Positions 1-15,120 are shown, numbered from the stretch's first letter. The stretch is 64,000 nt of DNA from Apteryx mantelli (GCF_036417845.1 NC_089978.1:138626288-138690287), one strand, 5' to 3'. Notes: a model not told the origin generated them from the sequence alone. A program made the numbers and translations.

Positions 1-860
1 AGTGGCCAATGCACCAGAGGGCTGTGCTGCCATTCAGAGAGACCTGGACAGGCTGGAGAGCTGGGCAGAGAGGAACCTCCTGAAGTTCAACAAAGGCAAG
101 TGCAGGGTCCTGCACCTGGGGAGGAATAACCCCATGCACCAGTACAGGCTGGGGGTTGACCTGCTGGAAAGCAACTCTGCTGAGAAGGACCTGGGAGTGC
201 TGGTAGACACCAAGTTAAGTATGAGGCAGCAATGTGCCCTTGTGGCCAAGAAGGCCAATGGTCTCCTGGGGTGCATCAGGAAGAGTGTTGCCAGCAGGTG
301 GAGGGAGGTGATCCTGCCCCTCTACTCAGCCCTGGTGAGGCCACATCTGGAGTAGTGTGTCCAGTTCTGGGCTCCCCAGTACAAGAGGGATGTGGCACTA
401 CTGGAGCAAGTCCAGCAAAGGGCTACAAAGATGATGAGGGCACTGGAACATCTCTCTTGTGAGGAAAGGCTGAGGGAGCTGGGCCTGTTTAGCTTGGAGA
501 AGAGAAGGCTGAGAGGAGATCTTATCAATGTGTACAAGTATCTGAAGGGAGGGTGTCGAGAAGATGGGACCAGACTCTCTTCAGTGGTGCCCAGCAACAG
601 GACGTGAGGCAACAGGCACAAACCGAAACACAGGAAGTTTCATCTGAACGTGAGGAAATACTTTTTCACTGTGAGGGTGACAGAGCACTGGAACAGGTTT
701 CCCAGAGAGGTTGTGGAGTCTCCTTCTCTGGAGATATTCAAAACATGCCTGGATGCAATCCTGTGCAATGTGCTCTAGGTGACCCTGCTTGAGCAGGGGG
801 GGTTGGACTAGATGATCTCCAGAGGTCCCTTCCAACCTCAGCGATTCTGTGATTCTGTGA
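1..860 (+). mobile_element. CR1 LINE, 3' end (cut by window edge)
   Basis: Translation shows the C-terminal part of a CR1 reverse transcriptase followed by the short 3' UTR. The reading frame opens at the window edge, meets a TAG at 355-357 where the copy at 55.4 kb reads through, and is broken again by a TGA near 605. The element ends in the repeated ATTCTGTG unit at 844-859, the classic avian CR1 3' end. It continues to the left outside the window. It matches the 3' parts of the copies at 55 kb and 63 kb base for base over long stretches. Confidence 0.93.
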
Positions 861-3800
861 CGTCTTATATGTGCTGCTGCTTCTGTCACAGTCTGTGACA
901 CTTTTGTGAAAAGTACTTGGTCACCACAGGAGAGGTGCTGTGAAGCCCTTGAATCACCCTCCCTTATTCTTGGGACACTGTTTTTCTTATGAACTTTGAT
1001 ATGAAGAGGTAAGGGCCACATGTTCCACACCCACCTGACCGCCCATCAGCTGCTGCAGTGTGTTTAGCGCCTCACAGTGCTTCAGGCAGGGTTCATCTCC
1101 TATTCACTCCCACTTCCTCCCTGCCTCGGACTTTGCTATCAGCTGTAAGCTTAACTGGAGCTAGATCACACACATCACTAGACTCCTCTTCCCTGACAAT
1201 AGAAACCAGAGTGACCCTGGTTGGCTGCAGGAGAAGAGACGCAACCTGCAAATCCCTGATGATGGTGGTGGTTCTGCCTGTTGCTGTGCACCAGCACAAG
1301 CAAGCAAATTCCAAGAAGATGCAGTCATCTGCAGCTCTGTGAAGACAGGAAAGTGGTTACAAATGCTTTCTGCCTCAGAAAGAGAGAAAGACAAAACCAC
1401 AGTCTGGCTGCAACCTCACCTCATGCTTTCTGATAATCTGCTGTTCAGAAACATTTGCTGAGGCACTATGGTACCCGTGGCTAGGTAGATGTGAAAACAA
1501 ACAAGTCAATGGATGCAAAGGTGCTGGTTTATCTCTGGCCAACTCAAACACAGTCTACTTACAGCATGCATACAATAGCACTTGTGTGCAAAAGGGAACA
1601 GAGGGAAACATTTCTTCCCCAGAACTGCCTGTGCATTGTGTTCCGGGATAGAAAAACCTGCTCAGGCATGCAGCATAGCCGTCCACTTCCAGTCAATACA
1701 GGACTATTTTGCCACAGCCCAGGCTCTAGGGCCCTGGTGACTCAAATACTGCATCTTATTCTTGCTCTGAGGTTATTTGGCAGGCAAATAAATCTCATCA
1801 TTCAAAAATTTTCCTCCAGTCTTCTGCCTAAATTTTCTCCACCTTAATAACCATCTTGTGTTCATTTGAATCTCTTCATCTGAAGAGGATGGAGCAAGTA
1901 TTTGCACATATTCCTACCTTGACAGTAAGTGGTAGAATTAACAATGAGCCTAGCTCTCCTTGAACATTACTCTCCAGTTGAAAGTTTCCTGAAATATTTA
2001 ATTAGCAGTTTAGGGGCCAGATTCTCCACCCAGCCCAAACTACATGTATTGCCCAACTGGAAATGATAGGGGTTGGGGGAAAGAGGAGAAGAAAATAGCA
2101 TTGATGTCTTCCTAGCCAATTTTAGCAGTCCCTCAGGAGCTGTGTCACCAGCTGAAGTTACATGTTCCCATCACATCGCTCTACTGCCCTGGTATGCCCC
2201 TGGCTTTGGGCACTGTAGGAGAAAGCATGTCTCTATGCTGCTCCCCCAGACCCACACCATTGCTATAAAGCTGCATGGTTCCTTTTCTGCCCCAATCTGA
2301 CAAGACCACAACCAATCACAGATTCTGCCCTCCATTATCGATATCTGAGATTTCATAGTTTTATTATCAAACGGTTTTACTGAAGCCTGGAATTTGCCAC
2401 AGTGGGTGTCCTTTCAAAATCTGCCAAGTTTGCTTTAGAAAAAACAAATGACATTACCTTGGTATTTGCAGTATTCCTTGTGCTGCTCTTCCCACTTCAG
2501 TGGAAGACTGCTGAGGATGTGTCCTGGACTGTTTAGAGAGGCTAAAATAAATGTTCTTCAACTTCAAAATAAACAATAGAGGCTAATATGCAGCTTGTAT
2601 CATTCATGTTCATACTGAATTCCAGTTTCGATTTACAGAGAGCTGCTCCAGAGTTTTCAAGCCCATCACTCCAAAATCCAGTAGGATCAAGGGGGCTCAG
2701 TTATGCATAAAGCCTGGTCTTGCCTATGGGGCACGCACGGCTTTGCACACAGTACTCTAAAATGAGCTGCTCCACTTCCCACCTTTCCTCGTGTTGGTCT
2801 CCACAGTGCCCCAGGACCATTACACACCTTCGTAGAGACGTGTGTGATGGGTTTGCCATTGCTCTTGGGGTGGGCCTAGAAATTGGCAGTGCTGCTGCAT
2901 CTGGAGTGCAGGCAGCCAGGACTACACAAAATGTGGCTCCTGTTGGGGCTGTTCTGCACAGTTGGAGGAGATGGGTCTGCTGACTTTCTCCCACATGAGC
3001 GCACTCAGTCTAGAAGATAGACACTAATGTTCTTGATCAAGTCCATACATACTGTCTTGGGTTGTCTCTCCACCCAGGCACAGTTCCTGTAAGGGGACCT
3101 CATACAGAAATTCACAGAGAAACAGTGACTTCACTGGAATTTGAGGTAGAAGTGAGGGCATGTGTGTTTTCATGTGTATATGCGGATAAGGAAGTTTCCC
3201 AATGTAAAGTCTCTGTTTTGAGATGGTAGCATGTTGCCAGCACTCAGCAAATAATAAATAATAATAACAGTACAAGAATTCTTCCACAGAGTAATTCATC
3301 AACCACAAAAATTATCATAAATATTCACCAGCCTCTGGTCTGGCAGGGCAAAAGCCAGAAGCTTAACATGCTGTATAAGGGGAAAAGAGAAATTCTCCAG
3401 GGCAGTCCTTTAGTGATCAGAAGTTATTGTTGTTTTCCTGCTCTGAGCTGTATGCAACCCAAAGAATAAAGTTCTGAGTCAACTCAGCTGATTATTCAGA
3501 CCTAATGTTTGAAAAGACCAGATACTGAAGCCTTGGCGTTTAGTCTTTAACGCCATGTTATTCTGTCTCCCATGTGTTTGGGTGAACACAGGTGTGTATT
3601 TGTTGCACCAAGAGATGATGAGTATAATATATCATCCTAGCATAAACCACATGAGGTGCAACAGATTAGGGGAACAAGACTAAGGTAAATGATTGCTGGT
3701 TCAAGCCAAAATTTGATGGAGTAGGTCACTGTTTCATAGCTAAGTGAACAGACAAAACATAAATTGCTCTTAGTCCTTAAGAATATGGAACATAATCTGT

Positions 3801-6800
3801 TCTATGGCCTGACCATGCATCTCCCAAGGAACACAATCAGATATACCTCACATACCCCACTCACACTAACAGGGCATCTAAGAAGCACCTGATATAAAAC
3901 ACTCATCCATAAAATCTGGAGCAAAACAAAGAAGAAACAGCTGCAAAATTCTGGCAGCATCTGTGCAAAACACAACCGCACAAAACACATTTGCATTTGA
4001 TCTCTTTCTAAGAAGATATTATCTTAGAAACATTTTCACATGTAACGTGCTAAGCTGACAGCTTACTACTCATTCAGTGCATGGAGGACTGAGTTGCTGA
4101 AAACTTCATCACAGGCTTCATCACTGCTAGCTTTGAGATGTGCTATTTTTCTCTGTTGCCAAATCTAAAAAATTGCGTTTAGTTTCAGTGTGGCCTTATT
4201 GCTACCACAATGTTAACTGTGATCCTGTAGAGAAAGCAAGGAACAGCAGTGCTGTCTGTGGTGCCTCAGCTCCATAGGACAAGATACTGGCCTGGTTCTT
4301 CTCTCACTTACATGGATGTCACTTCACTGGCCTCAGTGGTATAACACTGAGAACTCAAAATCAGATCTGCTGACCTTGATGTGTATGTCTTCAGAACATT
4401 GCTGCTATCGTTGTCATTACAGGATCAAGCAATGGCTGACTGTATTTGTGTTTCCCTTTGTTATGGTGGATCTTTGAAATCTACCTGAAGGAAGTTTTGA
4501 GGTGGGAAGTCTTTTGTATCCTGAGAAATCCCACTTAAATTGAGCTGAAACAGAAATTGCTTGAAAAAATCCCCTTGTCTTTTCCTCACGATTATTGGGA
4601 GAATCCTGGAATCTCCCACAGAATCACTGTACATGGATGCTCCAGAGAGAACACATATGCCCTCCCCCAGAGGAGTATGAACCTTCCTTTCAGAGCAATA
4701 TGCCTTTGGGAATATCCTGTAGCTTCTTACATGGAGAGCTAGCCTTGATTATCCACCTTGGCCCTACTGCCGGACCTAACACATGATATGCAGAAAACAT
4801 TCCTGTGCTTCTGGGATTGAAACATATTTCTGCTGATACTGAACGTAGGTGTTCCTGCAGAAGGAGCGGAGGAAATCTGTGCTGCAGTCCTAGATATTCA
4901 GGCTATAAATCTCTTCTCTGGTGAGCCTGATAGGTAGGATTCTGAAATAACAGAATTTATAAGGTTTTCCTTCTAAATGATTCCAAGAGAATCACCTACA
5001 AAACCAATCTTACTGAAGTAGCACTGCCAAGTGCCTGAAAGTAAGAAAGTGACAGATTCTGATTGATTGTCCAGACAACATTAATTCTACTTGCTTGTGT
5101 GCATGAAACGGGGCAATATTTGACAGCAAGATTTACCCTGGCATCTCAGCCTCATCAGGCCCACAGTTGGGGAGGACAGGGAGGGAGAACATGGGTTTCA
5201 CCCCTGGGAATTGCAAGACCGTGAGTTTCTGTGTTTTGTGTGCTTTGGGAAGTAGTGGAAATGGGGGGAAAGGAAGGGCAGGGGAGCTCATTTGTTTCTA
5301 GATGAAGCAGAGTTTACCCCCTTTTCTGCTGAGCACATGAGCTTGCCCACTTTTTCTTTACAGCCAGACCACTGTGTTATAGGTAATCACAATGTAAACA
5401 ATGTTCTTTTAGTGCTGTTTTTGTACATGTTTTCAGTAGGATGTAGAGTCTTCTTATAAAATCAGACTCTGTCATACCAGGCGCTGAAGAAAACACGTTA
5501 AGACACAGTGGCTGTTCTCAGGCTACAGACTAAATAAAATCAGATCAAAGGCGGGAGGGAAGCTGAAGCCTGGGTGAGGGACTTGATAGAGTCCCTACAG
5601 CAAATCAATGGCCAAGATGGGAATTGAATCCAAACATCTCCTACCCGGCTCATAACCATTAGTGTGGGCCTGCTTTCCAAACCCCTTTGTACTGATTATT
5701 AGGTTATGATTTTCCTGCTTGTTGCTATAACACAGAATCTGGTTTGTAAGATATTTTAAAAATATGGGTTCATTAATACTATGATCAAATTTCTGCATGC
5801 CGGCCATCCAGTCTCTTTTGTATATTCAGGATTACCAGTACAGATCCCTGATAACCTAAGGAGAATTACACACACTCATTTTGCCTCACTTCTGAAGTTC
5901 TGGAAGTATTTATCCCTAACCACAATTCTTTCCCTAACCTTGCTCCTGTCCCCAGCCCTTATCCTATCTTATCCTAGACTGGCAGAATAAAAGTTTAAAA
6001 ACAGATATGAGGCCAGATTTTTTTTTTTAAATACATCTTTATAGTCTTAATGTGTGGAACATAGAGCTTCCAAATATCACAAAGTGCTGTGATTGCATGT
6101 GTCTGCTCTGCATGCTTCTGTACTAAAGTTTATACAGCCATCTTAATTTAAGGGAAAAGAGGGGGTTATCCTCCATTTACAGAGTGAATATGGTAAAAAC
6201 TCAGGTAGGCTGATATTTATGCATAACCATCAGAAATAGGGTAACCAAAGTTGAGAGGATAATAAAATATGTTAATATGCCTGTTGTTATTATTTATTGT
6301 AATGGCTGTTTTGCATGTTCATAACTGGTTGTACAGTGCCTGTAGTAACTACTATACAGTTATGGTTGTGCTGTGTGTTACAGAAGTCCTTGACAAGTTC
6401 AGGGTGAAGAGAAGGAAAAGGAGTAAAGAGAGGAAATGAGCTACATATTGTCCCATAAGCTTGCCTACAGCCAGAGAAACTTTAGTGAGGGACAAATGTT
6501 AGAAACTTAGAGAGGCAGCTAACTTACCTTGCAGCTGAAGTACCAGTTCCAAACGTTCCTTGGGCTTTTAGGAGCTTCCATTCCATGGACTTCATAGGGC
6601 CTGTTTAAAAGTGAACAAAAAGGCAGTTTTGCTCTTGACTTTAAAGGGAAGAGGATCTGGCCCTACATGCAATCACTTGCAAGGATGTTGATAAAGCAGA
6701 GGCACTCCACAGTGTTTTGCTTACCTTATATTCTAAGGATGCATTGCCTAACCCTCAGTGGTAAAGTACTATATGTATAAGATGGCAGTTGCAGCTGATT

Positions 6801-6807
6801 ATGATGA
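861..6807. other. Intergenic, no gene recognised
   Basis: AT-rich non-coding sequence. Open frames here are short, lack similarity to families I know and have no visible splice context. The only repeat I can point to with some support is a MIR-like fragment near 5.6 kb. A stretch at about 4287-4375 has a degraded palindromic look (near-mirror phrases about a sequence like cactggcctcagtg), but it is too decayed to classify. Confidence 0.6.
5555..5665 (+). repeat. MIR-like ancient SINE fragment
   Basis: The order of phrases (gggacttg, a short gap, acagcaaatcaatggccaag, then gggaattgaatcc and catctcct) follows the core to 3' part of the MIR/CORE-SINE consensus as I know it. The copy is decayed and short. 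Identification is by eye only. Confidence 0.45.
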
Positions 6808-9767
6808 TCACAGAATCAGAGAATCACAGAATGGTTGAGGTTGGAAGGGACCTCTGGAGATCATCTAGTCCAACCACCCTGCTCAGGCAGGGTCACCTAG
6901 AGCACGTTGCACAGGATCGCATCCAGGCAGGTTTTGAAAATCTCCAGAGAAGGAGACTCCACAACCTTTCTGGGCAACCTGTTCCAGTGCTCGGTCACCC
7001 CCACAGTGAAGAAGTTTTTTCCTCATGTTCAGATGAAACTTCCTGTGTTTCAGTTTGTGCCCGTTGCCTCGCGTCCTGTCACTGGGCACCACGGAAAAGA
7101 GTCTGGCTCCATCCTCTTGACACCCTCCCTTCAGATATTTGTACACAATAATAAGATCCCCTCCCAGTCTTCTCTTCTCCAGCCTAAAGAGGCCCAGCTC
7201 TCTCAGCCTTTCCTCATAAGTGAGATGTTCCAGTGCCCTCATCATCTTTGTAGCCCTTTGCTGGACTTGCTCCAGTAGTGCCACATCCCTCTTGTACTGG
7301 GGAGCCCAGAACTGGACACACTACTCCAGATGTGGCCTCACCAGGGCTGAGTCGAGGGGGAGGATCACCTCCCTCCACCTGCTGGCGACACTCTTCCTGA
7401 TGCACCCCAGGAGACCATTGGCCTTCTTGGCCACAAGGGCACATTGCTGCCTCGTGCTTAACTTGGTGTCTACCAGCACTCCCAGGTCCTTCTCTGCAGA
7501 GCTGCTTTCCAGCAGCTCAGCCCCCAGCCTGTCCTGCTGCAGGGCCTTATTCCCCCCTCGGTGCAGGACCCTGCAATTGCCTTTGTTGAACTTCAGGAGG
7601 TTCCTGCCTGCTCATCGCGCCAGCCCCCTCTGACCGGCAGCATGGCTCTCTGCTGCATCAGACACTCCTCCCCGGTTTGTATCATCAGCAAACTTGCCGA
7701 GGAGGCACTCTGTCCCTTCAGCCAGGTCGCTGATGAAGAAGTTAAGCAAGACTGGACCCAGGACTGACCCCCTGCGCGGCGACGCTAGCTACAGGCCTCC
7801 AACTAGACTCTCCACATCAGTGGAGCACAACCCTCTGAGCTCTGCCAGCCAGCCAGTTCTCAAGCCACCTCACCGGCCACTCATCTAACCCACACGTCCT
7901 GAGCCTGTCTATGAGAATGTTACAGGAGACAGTGTGGAAAGCCTTCCTGAAGTCAAGGTAGACAACATCCACTGCTCTCGCCTCATCTACCCAGGCAGTC
8001 ATTCCAGCATAGAAGGCTATCAGATTGGTTAAGCATCATTTCCCCTCGGGGAAGGCACGCTGACCACTCCTGCTCGCCTTCTGGTCCACCACAGCCTTAG
8101 AGATGGCCCCCAGGACGAGCTGCTCCATCACCTTTTGAGGGATGGAGGTGAGCCTGACTGGCCTGTAGTTCCCTGGGTGCTCCTTCTTGCCCTTTTTGAA
8201 GAGTGGGGTGATGCTGGCTTTCTTCTGGTCCTCAGGCACCTCTCCTGTTCTCCAGGACCTTGCAAAGATGATGGAGAGTGGCCTAGCAATAACATCCGCC
8301 AGCTCCCTCAGCACTCGTGGGTGCATCCCAGCGGGGCCCATGGATTTGTGGGTGTCAGGTTTCACTAAATGATCTCTGACCCCATCCTCCTCAACCAAGG
8401 GGAAGGCTTCCTTTCTCCAGACTTTCTCTCTTGCCTCCAGCGTCTGCAGTCCTGAGGGCTGGCCTGAGCAGGAAAGACTGACGCAAAGGCGGCATTCAGT
8501 AACTCTGCCTTCTCTCACCAGGGCAGCCACCCCATTCAGCAGCGGGCCCGCATTTTCCCTAGTCTTCCTTTTGCTCCTGATGTATGCGAAGAAGCCCTTC
8601 TTCTTGTCCTTGACATCCCTTGCCAGATTTAATTCCAAATGGGCCCTGGCCTTCCTCGTCGCATCCCTGCAGATGCTGACAACGTGCCTATAGTCCTCGC
8701 AAGTGGCCTGTCCCCCTTTCCACATTCTCTCTACTTCCTTCTTCTGGCTGAGTTTTGCCAGGAGCTCCTTGCTCAGCCATGCAGGCCTCCTGCCTCCTTG
8801 CTTGCCTTCTTACTCATAGGGATGCTCCGATCTTGAGCTTGCAGGAAGTGATGCTTGACTAGTAACCAGCTCTCTTGGGCACCCCCCGCTCCTTCTAGGG
8901 CCCTAACCCATGGGATTCCTCCAAGTAGGTCCCTGAAGAGGCCAAAGTTTGCTCTGCTGAAGTCCAGGGTTGCGATCCTGCTTATTGCCCTGCCTCCTCC
9001 TCGCAGCATCCTGAACTCCACCATCTCGTGGTCACTGCCCCCAAGGCTGCCCCCGACCTTCACATCTTCGGCCAGTCCTTCTCTGTTTGTTAGTACGAGG
9101 TGCAGCAGCACACCTCTCCTCGTTGGCTCCTCCACCACCTGTGTCAAAAAGTTATCACCAATGCTCTGCAGGAACTTCCTGGAGTGTTTGTGCCTAGCTG
9201 TGTTGTGTCTCCAGCAGCTATCAGGCTGGTTGAAGTCCCCCATGAGAACCAGCGCCCGTGATCGTGAGGCTACTTCCAGCTGTCTGTAGAAGGCCTCCGC
9301 CACTTCCTCTTCCTGATCAGGTGGCCTGTAGTAAACACCCACCACAGTGTCCCCCATGCTAGCCTGCCCTTTAATCCTTCCCCATAAGCTCTCGACTCGC
9401 TCTTCAGCCACCCCTAGGCAGAGCTCGATACGTTCCAGTTGCTCTCTCACCTAAAGAGCAACTCCACCACCTCGCTTTCCTGGCCTGGCCTTCCTAAAAA
9501 GCAGGTAGCCATCTAGGACAGCACGCCAGTCATGTGAACGATCCCACCACGTCTCTGTAATTGCAATGAGATCATGGCCCTGCGACCACACACAGATCTC
9601 TAGTTCTTCCTGTTTATTCCCCATGCTGCGTGTATTGGTGTACAGGCATTTCAGAGAGGTGATTGAGCATGCAGGTTTCCCAGGAGGGATACAAGAGGAT
9701 CCTCCATAGCCACATCCCATGCACACTTCCCTGGCTTCATTCACATGCTGGAGGCATCCTGACTTGA
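6808..9767 (-). mobile_element. CR1 LINE, 5'-truncated, minus strand
   Basis: About 2.96 kb. Read on the minus strand, the element starts within the linker before ORF2 (9767), runs through the endonuclease domain (ITETWWD, GVYYRPP, GDFNQPDSCW, SDHEMVEF; about 9744-8773) and the reverse transcriptase (about 8725-7000), and ends with CR1-type 3' octamers at 6808-6835. Stops and frameshifts break ORF2: a TAG after GVAL (near 9451), a frameshift after SKEAGGLHG (near 8773) and a TGA after FPEGK (near 8036). The RT active-site region is damaged near 7700. It is very similar to the plus-strand copy at 52.99-55.94 kb and shares these lesions. It has no ORF1. Confidence 0.95.
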
Positions 9768-12058
9768 GTTGACTTGATCCCCTACATTATGGCTGCCTAA
9801 CAATTTCAAAGTGGAAAAGTGAAACTTTAAAACCGTAACTAAATAAGCATTCTAGTGTATGCCTGCAACTGGAAATCTGAAAAGAAATATGTTTGTTGCT
9901 GACACCTGAGCAGGAAGAAGATCAGCCCTGAGCCACCTGAAGGACTCAGAAACACAGAAGCCAGGGCAGTGACTGGTTTCATCAGTAGACTGTGGAGCAT
10001 AACAAGGAGGCAAGACTCCAGGTAGCTATCTCCATGACCACTGATGTCTGCAACAGGAGGACAAGGTGGTAGAGCAAGTAGTCTTGGTTCTACAAGACTA
10101 GGACTGACAGCCTAGTGCTGGCTCATTCAGGTCTCTCCAAGTTGCTGGTTTACATTTTCTCTCAGGTAGTTTTGTTTCAGCCCTGACCTTTGCATTTGCA
10201 GGTGGGAAGTTGCTGTTCATGAGGATGTGGCTGGGGAACACAGGAATTGATTTGTCAGTATTCCCAAACTTGTGAGGGGGAGGGGGGAAAAGGGGTTTAA
10301 GTGTGACTCAGTTGCTATTTTGTATTCATGCTTCAGGCTTGTGCTGGCTGTCTGAAGACTAGGAAGAAATCTTCTGCAGACATGCTATGATTTATCGCCT
10401 GCATTGTGGAGTTTAGTTTCACTTTTGGAGCACTGGATTTGCCCTGGCTAGAAAAAGGAGGTTGGACAAGCATGCTTATGCTTGTAGTGGTATTGGAAAA
10501 TTTCTCAAGTACCTGTGGGGAGGTGTGGCTTACATACTTGGGTTAAACCAATTGCCAGATCTAAGGTCAGGAAGGAATTTTGCCCTTGGTCACACTGGCA
10601 GGGACAGTTGTGTAGTTTTTGTTTTCTTGCTTTGCAGTGTGGGTTGTGGTTGGCTTCCTCGATTATCTAGTACCATCTTAAGACATGCCAAAGACCCAGG
10701 CCTTGAGCCCACAACTGGAAAGGTAGATCTGACCCTGAAGGTTGGATCTGCCCCCTATAATCATGTGGCCACTCTGTGTGCAGAGACTCCAAGCTCAGGA
10801 GTGTACAAGGCCTCCTCAAAGCCTTCAACATCCTTTTGATGGTCTTGGTGTCACCTGGGCATCTCTACCTAATAAAATTCCAATAAGTGTGTATTTTGGA
10901 AATTTGATCCTGCTTTAAATCTCTCTGATTATTTTCCTCTGGCACAGTGCAGGTTTGGTGGCAAAGGTTTTCAGATTATTTTGAATGATGAGACATTTGT
11001 GGCATATGCTGGGGGGGTGGGGAAGGGACAGGAAATGGATACTCCATGGAATTTTTCAGCTTACAGGATGCTTGTGACTGTGATGCCCTGGACCTGCTGA
11101 TATAGGTGATCTTGTCTGAGTGCCAGGCAGCTGTCATTTGGTTTCCTGTGTTGCTGGAGTGGGGCTGAGTTTGTATTGTTCACTTTTTTAGCAGAGTTTT
11201 GTAGAAATTATTTGGAGGGTTACCTTTAATGATAATTGTTCTTGTACCTCTTGTGCAGGGTGACTGGAGTCACATTAGGAGCATCGCTTCATGATAGAGG
11301 CAAGCTGGAATGAGACAGCATTACTTTGGAGAGATGGCAGTTTCACAAGCAGGCACTCTTCTCTGTCAATCAAAGCACTCCAGGCATAATTGCACTGTTA
11401 ATTCATTTCAAATATGTTGCTGCATCTGAATTTCCTAACTACTCAGTGATTAAAACAACGTGCTTGTTAGAAGTCTGTTGGGGAGTGGCTTGTGTGATGG
11501 TGGTATTAATAGGATGAAAACAATCAGAAAGTTAGGGGCATTCTTCTGAGATTTTGAAAACCCTTAATGAGGCCCTTAGTTATGCAATAATTACTTTGCA
11601 AGCAAACACATGCCCATTATCATTATTATTGTGCCGATTGTTGATATCCCACTGACATGAACAATTTAGAGAATTCCAAGTATTATGCAGCTCTCCTGCC
11701 AGCAGAGAATAGGCTGACACAATATAGCTACCTATTTAAGAAGATTAGCTGGATTTTATTTGCATAAGAATTTAAAGCGACAAAACCACTTACCACACCC
11801 AGGAAACGATCATTAAAAATGAATTACTGCACATTCTTTTATTAGCTGTGTGGTTAACTTCTGAATGCTACAGTAAATGCCAAATCCAAAGAGGCATGCC
11901 CTGAAATATTTTCCCTTAGGTCTTCCAGGTTTTTGGAAGTACAGAGCAAATGTCTCATTATCCATGCTGGCAAAAAGGGATGATGTGTAAAACATATATA
12001 AATAACCTTAAGCAGGCATTCCTTAACTGGAATGACAAGTAAATCCTTGAATGCCTTG
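9768..12058. other. Intergenic between CR1 and ERV
   Basis: No gene recognised. It holds one probable old CR1-type remnant near 10.6 kb. The rest is unique-looking AT-rich sequence. Confidence 0.55.
10540..10690 (+). repeat. Probable old CR1-type 3' remnant
   Basis: The phrases ccagatctaaggtcagg, aaggaattttgccc, cactggcagggac and gctttgcagtgtgggt appear in the order I know from old CR1-type LINE tails that are abundant in turtles, crocodiles and birds. No open frame remains. The subfamily is not assigned. Confidence 0.4.
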
Positions 12059-12180
12059 TGTCACGAGAAAGGGAGGGACTGAAGGCCCTTCCTTATCTTT
12101 ATAATTTACGTTTGCCTGCCAGAGCCCCCCTGTTTGAGGACTTTCCCTGGGTCAGTTTCACAAAGTAAAAAGAATAAGAT

Positions 12181-12186
12181 TTTATT
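12181..12186 (-). terminator. LTR polyadenylation signal AATAAA
   Basis: AATAAA on the minus strand within the 3' LTR, about 6 bases before the block shared with the other LTR. Its position downstream of env and of the TATA box fits the retroviral R region. Confidence 0.6.
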
Positions 12187-12461
12187 AAAGTGACAGGTAC
12201 AACAGGTTCAGAATTGCCGTTGATAAATGCACTTGCTGCTACAAATTTTCTTTCTATGAGCTCAAACTAACAATTAAGCGCTTTCAATAACAATATATTT
12301 TCCCGGGTAACGTCCAACATTTGTCGGAGGCGCAAATCTTACCAAAGAGGCGTCCCTGTTTGGGGGAGGGGAGAAGGAGGCTCGCTCATCAGCAATCTCC
12401 AGTGAACAGGTCGGCGGTTCAATTTTCTTCCCTTCCAAAAACTTTAGTGAGCTATCCTCTG

Positions 12462-12468
12462 TTTTATA
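12462..12468 (-). promoter_or_regulatory. LTR TATA box
   Basis: TATAAAA on the minus strand inside the 3' LTR, about 280 bp before its AATAAA. It would place a transcript start near 12430. The 5' LTR copy has lost this part. Confidence 0.5.
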
Positions 12469-12898
12469 GTTGCTGAAGGTGGGATGTGGAAGCGCGGCAG
12501 ACATACTTTATTGGCCAGATTGCCATTTGCGTGGTTGTTGGGGATATGCCCCCCTTATTTACATATCATTATGCAGCAAAGGGCGTGATTTTTAATATGG
12601 TAAGCAGGGATAATGAGGCTAGGGGTACTATAGGTCAACAGTTAGTCCGTGAGCAGCAATTATTTTTTGGGATGCAACCCTTTGTGGTGGGGGCGGACCG
12701 TGATACCTCCATATCGCTCCCTCCTCCACCGTGCAGCTGGAACAAACTGTCTGGCCTTCACCAGCTAGTTCGTTACTCATGTTGCAAAAGGGTGGTGTGC
12801 TTTGGCTGCCACGTACTGTTTTTCCCGTGTGCCCCCTTATCTTTCTCCCTGAATTCTCTCTTGTTCCCACATCATCCACCCCGTGGCTGCTGCCACTT

Positions 12899-14662
<1,764 letters not shown>

Positions 14663-14692
14663 TTACAAGCGACAGTGCAAGCGAGGCTTTGA

Positions 14693-14824
14693 TTACAATT
14701 TTGGCCTACAGACAATTATAAGCATTAGAAATACAATTACCCAGCAACAAACAATTAGTAATCCTTGGGGGCACTCCCAGTCAGTGTAAGGGAGTCCTTG
14801 ATCCCAGGTGCAATTTCCCAGCAT
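14693..14824 (-). CDS. 43-codon ERV frame with hydrophobic segment
   Basis: An ATG at 14824-14822 opens 43 codons up to a TAA at 14693-14695. The product would have a short polar start with one N-glycosylation motif, then about 18 hydrophobic residues, then a basic end. It lies in the same phase as env but is separated from its first ATG by two TAA codons. It may be a decayed env leader, the end of a pol or accessory frame, or chance. I cannot assign a function. Confidence 0.3.
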   Translation of the reverse strand: MLGNCTWDQGLPYTDWECPQGLLIVCCWVIVFLMLIIVCRPKL

Positions 14825-14914
14825 GTGGAATACCTGTGGAAACAAAGAAAAGATGCTCGGTTGTCGTCCAACCAGCGAAATTTATGTTAGAAGGTGGGTA
14901 CTATCCATCTAGTA

Positions 14915-14995
14915 CTAATTTGATATCTTTTTTCCGCCTACCAGTATGTCATCAACATATTGGTATATTATGATTTTTGAGGGAGTAGGAATGTC
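14915..14995 (-). pseudogene. pol: Remnant of ERV reverse transcriptase
   Basis: On the minus strand the codons at 14959-14948 read YVDD, in the context QYVDDILVGG, which is the catalytic motif of retroviral reverse transcriptase. A stop follows within about ten codons, and no other pol domain (protease, RNase H, integrase) is visible between gag and env. At most a few hundred bases of pol remain, so this copy could not move without help. Confidence 0.75.
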
Positions 14996-15120
14996 CTCAC
15001 CGGCCACAAGCGGGAGAATTGTAGGGGGAGTGCGCGTACCACCCCATCAATTCCTGCCTGTGCAGCTGCAGACAGCATCAAGGAGCCATTGTGGAGCTAG
15101 CACTCGCCGGGCAGGGTGGC

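Larger units (their letters stand above)
12059..12700 (-). repeat. 3' LTR of the ERV (inner edge uncertain)
   Basis: The outer edge is firm: the block at 12059-12175 is repeated at 16730-16845 and begins TGTC on the plus strand, i.e. ends GACA on the minus strand. A TATAAAA lies at 12462-12468 and an AATAAA at 12181-12186, both on the minus strand, giving the U3-R-U5 order with a long R of roughly 250 bp. The U3 start cannot be fixed because the 5' LTR lacks U3; I place it between about 12500 and 12750. Confidence 0.7.
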
